Below, piece after piece: positions 1-5,934 of a DNA stretch of 5,934 bases (position 1 is its first letter; each line of letters opens with the position of its first letter). Both the position numbers and the translations under genes were made by a program. Under the pieces are notes generated by a model. That model searched no databases. It was given only the letters and a program-made list of their open reading frames with translations, and was not told where the DNA came from. Source of the DNA: Planctomycetota bacterium (lineage in GTDB: Bacteria; Planctomycetota; Planctomycetia; Pirellulales; Pirellulaceae); the NCBI GenBank assembly GCA_024274855.1, contig JAJSAJ010000634.1:1-5934 (forward strand), read 5' to 3'.

Positions 1-115
1 AGGGGTTTGTGGTTGAATGACAGCCGCCGCGCTGGTGATGGCTCGCGAATCGGGCCATGACAAGAACCGTCCACCAAGTCATCACTTTCCACCCGGCGGC
101 ACGCCTCGTTCGTAT

Positions 116-143
116 CATGCTCGATACTCCGCTGACGAGCATG
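116..143. repeat. Perfect 8-bp inverted repeat upstream of the TPR-CHAT gene
   Basis: CATGCTCG (116-123) and CGAGCATG (136-143) are exact reverse complements separated by 12 nt. The element ends 36 nt before the ATG at 180. It could be a dyad operator for a dimeric regulator, or an RNA hairpin in the leader. No T-tract follows, so an intrinsic terminator is unlikely. A TATCAT hexamer (113-118), similar to a -10 box, overlaps the left arm, but I found no convincing -35 at the right distance. The symmetry is seen directly; any regulatory role is inference, and an 8-bp match could be chance. Confidence 0.35.
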
Positions 144-165
144 CCTGGTTACGTCTTCTCTTTGC

Positions 166-170
166 AGGAG
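166..170 (+). promoter_or_regulatory. Shine-Dalgarno AGGAG deciding the ATG at 180
   Basis: AGGAG lies 9 nt before the ATG at 180. In-frame ATGs also exist at 57, 117 and 141. Only 180 combines a strong ribosome binding site with an immediately following signal peptide, so it is taken as the true start. Confidence 0.7.
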
Positions 171-179
171 TTCGTACCG

Positions 180-410
180 ATGTCACGATTCGTTTTGTTG
201 GGACTCTGGTCCGTGATCGGCTGGGCATTCTGCGCATCGGCAATGGACCAGTCGCCGCTCAAACCACCCTATGAACGGCTTCTCGAGGGCCAGGACGCCG
301 CCACGGCAAAACAGCTCGATGCCCAAGCGAATGCCGCGGAAGTTGCCGGGCATTGCGACGAGGCCCTTCGGCTGCGAAGTGAACTGCTGGCGCTTCGGAC
401 GCGCGTGTAA
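180..410 (+). CDS. 5' piece of the interrupted TPR-PDZ-CHAT gene: signal peptide and degenerate first TPR
   Basis: This is a 76-codon frame from ATG 180 to an in-frame TAA at 408-410. Residues 1-21 form a classic Sec signal peptide: MSR n-region, hydrophobic stretch FVLLGLWSVIGWAF, and an A-S-A signal peptidase I site before Met22. The single Cys (position 18) is not in a proper lipobox, so a lipoprotein is unlikely. The mature part has an acidic/Ala-rich helical segment (EVAGHCDEALRLRSELLALR) resembling the second helix of a TPR. The following RTRV-stop-GKNHWET matches the inter-repeat pattern xxVLGxxHPxT of the downstream repeats, with the stop replacing one residue. The frame is the same as that of the downstream CHAT frame. 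I read this as the 5' end of one gene, not an independent small protein. If translated alone it would be an exported peptide of about 55 residues with no evident function. Confidence 0.75.
   Translation: MSRFVLLGLWSVIGWAFCASAMDQSPLKPPYERLLEGQDAATAKQLDAQANAAEVAGHCDEALRLRSELLALRTRV
408..410 (+). other. In-frame premature TAA (ochre) stop splitting the gene
   Basis: The codon falls at position 77 of the reconstructed protein. Reading on in frame gives GKNHWETITERWNLERV and then continuous TPR sequence up to the stop at 4089-4091, with no other stop and no indel. At the equivalent place in the repeats the residue is usually Leu; from memory of planctomycete homologues the motif is often RTRVQGxDHW, with Gln. 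Either CAA to TAA or TTA to TAA would be a single substitution. This is a nonsense mutation, a read error, or a translational read-through site; the sequence alone cannot tell which. Confidence 0.9.
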
Positions 411-554
411 GGCAAGAACCACTGGGAAACCATCACCGAGCGCTGGAATCTCGAACGCGTCCGAAAGATCGCTGCACTCTCTCCGGAAAAACAGGCCGGT
501 TGGCGAAAAATACGCAAGGCACAGTCGGCCGCGAATCAGTATGAAGCTCAAGGC

Positions 555-3500
555 TTGGCCGCGAAGGCGGAACCGCTGCGCAAAGATTACCTTCAGTGGT
601 GTCGCGACATTTTCGGCGAACACCACCTAGAAACGGTTCTCTGTTTCAACGTGCTCGGTAACGACTTGAATGCACAGGGGAGATACGCCGAAGCGCAAGT
701 GCTGTATCAAAAAGCTCTCGATCGTTCCCGCGAGGTTCTCGGCGAGAAGCATCCAATCACTGCTGGGATCTACGGAAACCTTGGCCTCAACCGGATTCGT
801 CAAGCCAAATATGCGGAAGCGCAATTACTAGGCCAAAAGAGCCTGGACATTCGGCTTGAAGTTCTCGGCGAAAACCATCCTGATGTTGCGACAAGTTACG
901 ACCGCATCTGCCTTAATCTCAAGAAGCAGGGCAAATACTCCGAGAGCCAAGAGTTCTACCAGAAAGCACTTGATCTTCGGGTTCACATTCTCGGACCTCG
1001 ACATGCCGATACGGCCACAAGCTACAGTAATCTCGCTTGTAATCTCGATGCGCAAAACAAACGCACCGAAGCGGAGTTATTGCATCGAAAAAGCTTGGCG
1101 ATTCGACGTGAGATTCTCGGCGACACGCACCCAGACACGGCCGCAGCCTTCAACAATCTCGCCTGCAATCTCGATGCGCAAAACAAACGCGTCGAAGCCG
1201 AGTTGTTGCATCGGAAAAGCTTGGCGATCCGGCGCGACGTTCTCGGCAACAAGCACCCTTATACGGCCACAAGCTACAACAACCTTGCCAGCAACCTCGA
1301 CGCGCAGGGCAAGTATGCCGAAGCTGAGCCATTGTTCATGGAAAGCCTGACGATTCGACGTGCCACGTTGGGTGAAAGGCATCCGAAAACGGCCATCAGC
1401 TACAACAGCACTGCGTGCAACTTGTTCAAGCAAGGCAAATATGCCGAAGCGCTGCCACTATTCGAGAAAGCACTGGATTCTTTACGTCTCATCCTTGGAG
1501 ACAAACACCCTCGCACCATCACCAGCTACCGCCATCTTGCTATTGACCTTGGAATGCAGGGCAAATACGCCGAAGCGCAACCTATTTTCGAGCAGATCCT
1601 AAAACTTCGTCTCGAGCTATTCGGCAACAAGCATCCCAACACCGCCCAAAGCTGCAACGATGTTGCCACCAACCTGACCAACCTTCACAAATACGCCCAA
1701 GCCCAAACGCTTTACCAACGAGCACTCGACGTCAACCGTGAATTGCTTGGCGAAAAGCACCCGCACACGGCCACGAATTACAGCCAACTTGCCACCAATC
1801 TGGCCAAACAGGGCAAATTCGCCGAAGCCCAGCCGCTTTTCGAGAAGGCCCTGCATATTCGCCTCGAAGTCCTCGGCGAAAAGCATCCGGACACGGCGAC
1901 AAACTATCACAACATTGCGGTTAACTTGTCCAATCAGAACAACTTCGCGCAAGCCAAACCGCTGTTCGACAAGGCGTTGGCGCATTACCTTGCACTTTTC
2001 GGCAAGAATCATCAAACCACAGCTCGGTGCTATCTGGACGTTGCTCGAAACCTGATCGCTCAGCACCATTACGAGGACGCGCATCAATTATTGGTCCGGG
2101 CCGCAGCCTCGTATGAAGCGGCTCGCCTTCGCATAACCAGGACGGGAGTGGACCGTGCCGTGTTCGGCGCGGAGGGGTCTCCCTATCCGTTGCTGGCCGC
2201 AATGGAAGCCAGGCATCCGTCGCCGTTCGCCGCATGGCAAGCCGCCGAATCCGACCTGGCACGAGGTCTGAACGACGAAATGGCGGCACGCCGAGGCGCC
2301 GCGCTGACGGACGCCGAACGCCAACAACACACCGAACTTGCCACCCGCCTCAAGGCATTGCGGCCGCGCATCATGCGGCTCGTATCCAAACAGAATCCCT
2401 CGGACACGGAAACGAAAGAACTGTCCGAACTGCTTGCCGAACGATCGGAACTCGAAGACCAATTGGCCACATTGTCTGTTACACTCAGCCGGCGCCAGTC
2501 CGCATCGCTGACTGAGATTCAGTCTGCGATTCCAGACGATGCGGCCCTGGTACTGTGGATAGATGCAAGTACCACCGGCTTGCAAGAGCACTGGGGATGC
2601 GTGGCTCGTCGAACCGGCGCCCCGGCTTGGATCCCGCTGACAGGAACCGGCACCGGTGGAGCTTGGACAAATGGCGACCAGACATTGCCCAACCAATTGC
2701 GCACCGCGTTGGCTCATGGCGATGTCGGCGCAGAGAAGATCGAAACGCTGGCCAAGCAATTGTATGCTCAGCGGCTGGAACCGTTGGCAGCGCGTCTGGA
2801 CGGCGTACAGCGGCTTTATGTCATTGGCACCAACCAAATGGCTGGTATTCCCGTCCAGCTGCTTACCGACCGATACACGGTCAGCTACCTGCCATCCGGT
2901 ACGTTTCTGGCCCGACTGAAAGACAAGACACGGCCCAAGAACCATTCATTGTTGGCGCTCGGGGATCCGGTTTTCAAACGCCCCGGCGACTCGCCCAACA
3001 CGTCCCAGGCACTGCCGCCGAGCGGATTGCTTGTCACCATGGTGGCTCCCAACGGCAGTGCGGCCACAGCACAGCTGCATCCGGGCGACGTGCTGTTGTC
3101 GTATGCGGGCATGAAACTCGGCTCGATCGAGAATCTCGGCGACGCCATGAAAGCGTCTGCACAGACCCAACAAATCCCCGTTACCGTTTGGCGCGACGGC
3201 AAGACTCTTGCGCGCACGTTGCCCCCGGGACGTCTAGGCATCTCCTTGGCCCGCGACCCGGCTCCGCAAGCACTGGCCGACCGGCGCAAAACGCAGGAAA
3301 TGCTATTGGCCGTGCGAGGCGGCGACTGGCAAGAATTGCCGGGAACGCGCATCGAACTGGCAGAAGTGGCCAAGCTGTTTGGGCAGGATGCCACGACGCT
3401 GCTCGATTCATCAGCCAGCGAACAAACACTTGACGTGTTGCGCAGCCAGGACGACTTGGCAAGCTTTCGCTATTTGCACTTCGCCACGCACGGTGCGGCG

Positions 3501-4091
3501 AACAACGTGCAGACCATGGAATCGGCTTTGATTCTGTCGCAGGACGCCGTTCCGGAACTCCCGATGCCAGATGCAGGAAAGCCGCTGATCGATGGACGGT
3601 TATCAGCACGCGAGGTGCTGAAGTTCTGGCGCTTGGATGCGGAATTGGTCACGCTGTCGGCGTGCGACACGGCTCTGGGACGTGCCGGGGGCGGTGACGG
3701 CATGCTGGGGTTTGCACAGGCGTTCCTGGCAGCCGGCAGCCGGGCCGTCTGCCTGAGCTTATGGAAGGTGGACGACAGTGCAACCGCACTGCTGATGGGA
3801 CGGTTCTATCAGAATCTACTGGGGCAACGCCCGGAACTGGACGGCCCCATGCCGAAAGGAGCCGCACTGGCCGAAGCAAAACGGTGGTTGCGCGACCTGT
3901 CGGCCGAAGAGGCGTTGAAGCTGACAGCCACAGCGACCACGGGCGTGGTCCGCGGCAGCCGTGGCAAAGGCGAGATGTTGCAACTGGTTGTACCGGCAAC
4001 CGGTGCAACCCAATCGAAGTCGAAACGTGCAAAACCGTTCGCCCATCCACGCTACTGGGCCGCATTTATTCTCATTGGAGATCCCAACTAA
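555..4091 (+). CDS. TPR-repeat / PDZ / CHAT-domain (caspase-like) protein, 3' part of the interrupted gene
   Basis: The frame is open from 411. The first possible start is TTG 555, which has no usable Shine-Dalgarno; GTG 651 is next and the first in-frame ATG is only at about 1338. From TTG 555 it encodes 1178 residues. In full-gene numbering from ATG 180: residues 144-647 are twelve TPRs of the LGxxHPxTA type; 705-775 are a charged helical linker, probably coiled coil; about 780-1303 are a CHAT domain, the caspase/separase-related C25/C14-like peptidase fold. The dyad is His1104 (YLHFATHG) and Cys1162 (TLSACDTALG), followed by conserved G-GDGMLGFAQAFLAAGSRAV and SLWKVDD. A PDZ domain (about 945-1025) sits inside CHAT before the His. 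The C-terminus, HPRYWAAFILIGDPN, is the usual CHAT end. The family role is peptide-bond cleavage controlled by a repeat scaffold; substrate and trigger are unknown. Without residues 1-76 the product lacks its signal peptide and would stay in the cytoplasm. Many planctomycete homologues have the same order of domains, so orthology to a named gene is not claimed. Confidence 0.88.
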   Translation: MAAKAEPLRKDYLQWCRDIFGEHHLETVLCFNVLGNDLNAQGRYAEAQVLYQKALDRSREVLGEKHPITAGIYGNLGLNRIRQAKYAEAQLLGQKSLDIRLEVLGENHPDVATSYDRICLNLKKQGKYSESQEFYQKALDLRVHILGPRHADTATSYSNLACNLDAQNKRTEAELLHRKSLAIRREILGDTHPDTAAAFNNLACNLDAQNKRVEAELLHRKSLAIRRDVLGNKHPYTATSYNNLASNLDAQGKYAEAEPLFMESLTIRRATLGERHPKTAISYNSTACNLFKQGKYAEALPLFEKALDSLRLILGDKHPRTITSYRHLAIDLGMQGKYAEAQPIFEQILKLRLELFGNKHPNTAQSCNDVATNLTNLHKYAQAQTLYQRALDVNRELLGEKHPHTATNYSQLATNLAKQGKFAEAQPLFEKALHIRLEVLGEKHPDTATNYHNIAVNLSNQNNFAQAKPLFDKALAHYLALFGKNHQTTARCYLDVARNLIAQHHYEDAHQLLVRAAASYEAARLRITRTGVDRAVFGAEGSPYPLLAAMEARHPSPFAAWQAAESDLARGLNDEMAARRGAALTDAERQQHTELATRLKALRPRIMRLVSKQNPSDTETKELSELLAERSELEDQLATLSVTLSRRQSASLTEIQSAIPDDAALVLWIDASTTGLQEHWGCVARRTGAPAWIPLTGTGTGGAWTNGDQTLPNQLRTALAHGDVGAEKIETLAKQLYAQRLEPLAARLDGVQRLYVIGTNQMAGIPVQLLTDRYTVSYLPSGTFLARLKDKTRPKNHSLLALGDPVFKRPGDSPNTSQALPPSGLLVTMVAPNGSAATAQLHPGDVLLSYAGMKLGSIENLGDAMKASAQTQQIPVTVWRDGKTLARTLPPGRLGISLARDPAPQALADRRKTQEMLLAVRGGDWQELPGTRIELAEVAKLFGQDATTLLDSSASEQTLDVLRSQDDLASFRYLHFATHGAANNVQTMESALILSQDAVPELPMPDAGKPLIDGRLSAREVLKFWRLDAELVTLSACDTALGRAGGGDGMLGFAQAFLAAGSRAVCLSLWKVDDSATALLMGRFYQNLLGQRPELDGPMPKGAALAEAKRWLRDLSAEEALKLTATATTGVVRGSRGKGEMLQLVVPATGATQSKSKRAKPFAHPRYWAAFILIGDPN
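609..2120 (+). repeat. Twelve tandem 126-bp TPR-encoding units (42 residues each)
   Basis: Units start at 609, 735, 861, 987, 1113, 1239, 1365, 1491, 1617, 1743, 1869 and 1995, with no indel in the array. The consensus is [VIL][LF]GxxHPxTATSYxNLAxNLxxQGKYAEAxPLxxKALxIRxE, the kinesin-light-chain-like TPR pattern. The first unit (FGEHHLET) and the last (FGKNHQTT) are the most diverged, as expected for capping repeats. Units 4 and 5 are closest at DNA level, including a 24-nt identical stretch at 1041-1064 and 1167-1190, and they alone share the LLHRKSLAIRR segment, so they look like a recent duplication. The array should form a superhelical protein-binding scaffold. Confidence 0.92.
3010..3255 (+). 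other. PDZ-domain coding segment inserted within the CHAT domain
   Basis: The segment SGLLVTMVAPNGSAA, then LHPGDVLLSYAGMKL, then IENLGDAM and IPVTVWRDGK has the order of strands and the GD-V-L pattern of HtrA/Tsp-type PDZ domains: a GLLV-like carboxylate-binding loop, APxSxA, and the L-pGDvLLsyaG core. It lies between the early CHAT strand LLALGDPVF (about 2952-2978) and the LPGTRIELAEVAKLFG helix that precedes the catalytic His. PDZ domains bind C-terminal peptides, so here it may select the substrate or sense exposed protein ends; this role is inference. Confidence 0.75.
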
Positions 4092-4093
4092 GG

Positions 4094-4106
4094 CGGGCTT
4101 CGCCCG
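4094..4106 (+). terminator. GC-rich hairpin just after the CHAT stop codon, possible transcript end
   Basis: CGGGC (4094-4098) and GCCCG (4102-4106) form a 5-bp GC stem with a TTC loop, starting 2 nt after the TAA at 4089-4091. There is no T-run after it, so it is not a canonical intrinsic terminator; it may protect the 3' end or be a dispersed palindromic element. Only the symmetry is certain. Confidence 0.3.
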
Positions 4107-4146
4107 GAAGGCTTCAGACGCAGTTAGAAAACGTATGCCGCTTCAT

Positions 4147-4187
4147 CTGGACTCTTGCGAGTCCAGCTACACTCTTGCGAGTCCAGC
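4147..4187. repeat. Intergenic tandem 17-nt repeat (20-nt period) with a perfect 8-bp hairpin
   Basis: ACTCTTGCGAGTCCAGC occurs at 4151-4167 and again at 4171-4187. The first copy, with its left flank, makes a perfect hairpin: CTGGACTC (4147-4154), loop TTGC, GAGTCCAG (4159-4166). The second copy has a left flank of CTAC instead of CTGG, so its own stem is only 4 bp, but its right arm (4179-4186) can pair with the first left arm instead. No U-tract follows. It resembles a short interspersed palindromic element caught in a partial tandem duplication. Possible roles are mRNA 3'-end protection, transcription termination between the two genes, or none. Confidence 0.8.
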
Positions 4188-4193
4188 GACGAA

Positions 4194-4222
4194 TCGACTC
4201 AAAGACTTGACTGGATTACAAT
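4194..4222 (+). promoter_or_regulatory. Candidate housekeeping-sigma promoter for the kinase gene
   Basis: TCGACT (4194-4199, 4 of 6 matches to TTGACA) and TACAAT (4217-4222, 5 of 6 matches to TATAAT) are spaced exactly 17 bp. Transcription would start around 4229, giving a leader of about 34 nt before ATG 4263. Its position just after the hairpin repeat suggests the kinase has its own promoter instead of relying on read-through from the CHAT gene. This is a consensus match by eye and is unproven. Confidence 0.35.
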
Positions 4223-4262
4223 ACAGTTTTGGCATTAAGTTACGAAAGCAAGAGCAAGATCC

Positions 4263-5934
4263 ATGGCTGCTGCCGACAAACGACGTGCTGTATCGGGTGC
4301 CGTTGATGCATTGTGCGACCGGTTCGAAAACGAACTGAAAAAGGGAACGCGTCCGGCACTCGAGTCGTTCTTGCGCGACACCGGTTCAGAAATGGCAAAG
4401 GCCCTTCCGGAATTGATCGCCCTGGAGTTTGAGTACCGCATTCAGGCGGGTGAATCGATCACTGCGGCAGACTATTTCAGCCGGTTCCCCCAGCTGAGAA
4501 CCGATTCGTCCCTGGCTTTTCGGCTGGTAGAGATCGAATTTCGCGCCACAAAAAACCGCGATCCGCAAACAACCGAAGCGGCGTTCATGGCGCGTTATCC
4601 GGACCTCGCAGCATCCCCCAAATGGCAGGACGGGCCGTGGGCATCAGCACCTTTGCTGGAAACGCGATCGGTCTTGGTTGCACCGCCTGACACACATGCC
4701 GGGACGCAACAATCCGTGAACGACCCGACCGGCTTCCTCAAACAGTTGCTCGGAGCTCCGGAGCGTCCGGGCGACCTGGGACAGCTTGGCGATTACCAGG
4801 TTCGCAGCATGCTCGGAGCAGGAGGCATGGGCTTTGTCCTGGAGGCGGAAGACCTGACGCTCGGCCGCATGGTGGCGATCAAACTAATGCGACCCGAGAT
4901 CGCTTCCAAGCCACATTCGAAAGCAAGATTCCTGCGCGAGGCGCGCGCCACGGCCGCCGTCGAGAACCCTCGAGTCGTTGTTATCCACCATGTAGGACAA
5001 TGGAAAGACACTCCTTTTTTTGTTATGCCGCTGATGGCCGGACAGTCGCTCGGCAAACGCATGAATGACGGCCCCGCCGTTTCCTTGGCGAACGCGGTTC
5101 GATTCACGCGCGAAGCGGCCGATGGCTTGGCGGCCGCTCATGCCAAGAACCTGATCCATCGGGACATCAAACCGGACAATATTTGGTTGGAGAAAACCGC
5201 TGAAGGAACGCACGTTCGTTTGCTGGATTTCGGCTTGGCTCGCGCTGACGACTCGGAGCCGTTGACGCAACTTGGCACCGTCGTCGGGACACCGCACTAC
5301 ATGTCCCCCGAACAGGCCGCCGGGCGACCGCTGGATCAACGATCCGATCTATTCAGCCTCGGATGCATCTTGTACGAGCTGCTGACCGGCCAAAAACCAT
5401 TTTCCGGATCCTCACTCATGGCCGTGCTCGCTTCCTTGGCAAATGACATCCCACCGCCACCCCGAGAAAAGACAACAGAGATTCCCGAAGCACTTTCCGC
5501 ACTGACGATGCGGATGTTGGAGAAAAAAGCGGACGATCGACCACCATCCGCGGCATCCGTATCAACCGCGCTTAGACAACTCGAACAGCAACTCGGCGCC
5601 ATGCCCACAGCACAGATCGCCGGAGACGCCAAGACACCTACTCACGCTCATGTATCGCGTTCTTCGAAATGGGCGTGGGGCGTGATTGCCGTACTTGTCC
5701 TTGGCATCGTGGGCTGGATCGGGTTCGCCAGGATAAACCGTCATGCCACGGACGAGACTGCGGACTCCAGCGGTTCAACTGTGGCTGCACGGGATACCAA
5801 GAACTCGGCGTCTAACATCCCGGCACCTGTCGCACACGACGCGCTGCGAGTCAACGGAATCGAAGTGAACCATTTCGCGCGCACCCCGGAAGGAGATATT
5901 CCACGGGGCAAACTCGGAACGGAATCATTTCGGC
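4263..5934 (+). CDS. Membrane-anchored Hanks-type Ser/Thr protein kinase (partial, runs off the window)
   Basis: ATG 4263 is the first start after an in-frame TAA at 4236-4238. Its Shine-Dalgarno is poor, which is not rare in planctomycetes. 557 codons are visible and there is no stop. Residues 1-120 are a helical extension with two related motifs, ITAADYFSRFPQL and TTEAAFMARYPDL, seen in many planctomycete kinases. The kinase domain spans about 178-435: glycine loop GAGGMG (185-190), VAIK Lys207, FLREAR helix C, HRDIKPDN with Asp301, Lys303 and Asn306, DFG 322-324, MSPEQ with Glu350, and DQRSDLFSLG. All catalytic residues are present, so it should be active. It phosphorylates Ser/Thr of unknown targets in the cytoplasm. 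A single transmembrane helix (about 470-490, WAWGVIAVLVLGIVGW) leads to a Ser/Thr/Ala-rich linker outside the membrane. The visible end, IEVNHFARTPEGDIPRGKLG, looks like the start of a module that recurs, from memory, in planctomycete kinases and CHAT proteins. The outer part probably senses a signal. The target may include the neighbouring CHAT system, but that is a guess from position. Confidence 0.93.
   Translation, partial: MAAADKRRAVSGAVDALCDRFENELKKGTRPALESFLRDTGSEMAKALPELIALEFEYRIQAGESITAADYFSRFPQLRTDSSLAFRLVEIEFRATKNRDPQTTEAAFMARYPDLAASPKWQDGPWASAPLLETRSVLVAPPDTHAGTQQSVNDPTGFLKQLLGAPERPGDLGQLGDYQVRSMLGAGGMGFVLEAEDLTLGRMVAIKLMRPEIASKPHSKARFLREARATAAVENPRVVVIHHVGQWKDTPFFVMPLMAGQSLGKRMNDGPAVSLANAVRFTREAADGLAAAHAKNLIHRDIKPDNIWLEKTAEGTHVRLLDFGLARADDSEPLTQLGTVVGTPHYMSPEQAAGRPLDQRSDLFSLGCILYELLTGQKPFSGSSLMAVLASLANDIPPPPREKTTEIPEALSALTMRMLEKKADDRPPSAASVSTALRQLEQQLGAMPTAQIAGDAKTPTHAHVSRSSKWAWGVIAVLVLGIVGWIGFARINRHATDETADSSGSTVAARDTKNSASNIPAPVAHDALRVNGIEVNHFARTPEGDIPRGKLGTESFR

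Noticed and set aside
1..60. Open frame to a TGA at 58-60 as the 3' end of an upstream gene (RGLWLNDSRRAGDGSRIGP)
   Set aside because: Only 19 codons are visible and nothing is recognisable. The other two + frames also end within 20 bases, so the true upstream gene end, if any, cannot be chosen.
17..274. 85-codon + strand frame overlapping the signal peptide region
   Set aside because: It overlaps the signal peptide of the gene starting at 180 in another frame, has no ribosome binding site, and is low-complexity Arg/His-rich sequence without family resemblance.
987..1238. Repeats at 126-bp spacing as a CRISPR-like or satellite array
   Set aside because: The periodicity is fully explained by in-frame TPR units of 42 residues, with third-position variation typical of coding sequence.
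2088..2945. 285-codon - strand open frame
   Set aside because: It lies antisense to the linker and CHAT region. The product is Arg/Cys/Gly-rich with no recognisable domain, as expected of a shadow of a GC-rich coding frame.
2555..3433. 292-codon + strand open frame
   Set aside because: It is offset by one frame inside the well-supported CHAT/PDZ coding region, and its Arg-rich composition is that of a shadow frame.
4884..5339. 151-codon - strand open frame
   Set aside because: It is antisense to the kinase catalytic core, whose motifs are all intact on the + strand; no independent start signal or family resemblance.

Overview
The window looks like a planctomycete chromosome segment, probably of the Gemmata/Zavarzinella type. 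This is inferred from the protein architecture only: a long exported protein of kinesin-light-chain-like TPR repeats fused to a CHAT (caspase-like) domain, next to a membrane-anchored Ser/Thr kinase whose N-terminal extension is typical of that phylum. Both genes are on the + strand, and base composition is moderately GC-rich throughout. No tRNA, rRNA, CRISPR array, transposase or integrase is visible.

Layout. Positions 1-179 hold no supportable gene, only a perfect 8-bp inverted repeat (116-123/136-143) and a good Shine-Dalgarno (AGGAG, 166-170). An ATG at 180 opens a signal-peptide-bearing frame that is cut by an in-frame TAA at 408-410. The same frame then runs open to TAA at 4089-4091 with no frameshift. 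Read across the stop, this is one gene for about 1303 residues: signal peptide, degenerate N-terminal TPR, twelve exact 42-residue TPRs, helical linker, and a CHAT domain with a PDZ domain inserted ahead of the catalytic His. The His-Cys dyad (HFATHG, SACDT) is intact. The 171-nt gap at 4092-4262 holds a GC hairpin just after the stop, a 20-nt tandem repeat containing a perfect 8-bp hairpin, and a plausible promoter. From 4263 to the end of the window runs a protein kinase gene with all catalytic motifs and one transmembrane helix; it is cut off at the window edge in its extracytoplasmic part.

How the parts may work together (inference). TPR-CHAT proteins are scaffold-regulated peptidase-like proteins, and Hanks-type kinases are signal transducers. 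Their adjacency suggests an envelope-linked signalling/protease module, but nothing in the sequence proves a direct partnership. The most notable observation is the single premature ochre codon in an otherwise intact gene. It is either a very recent nonsense mutation, a sequencing error, or a read-through or re-initiation site. Without read-through, the signal peptide is separated from the enzyme.
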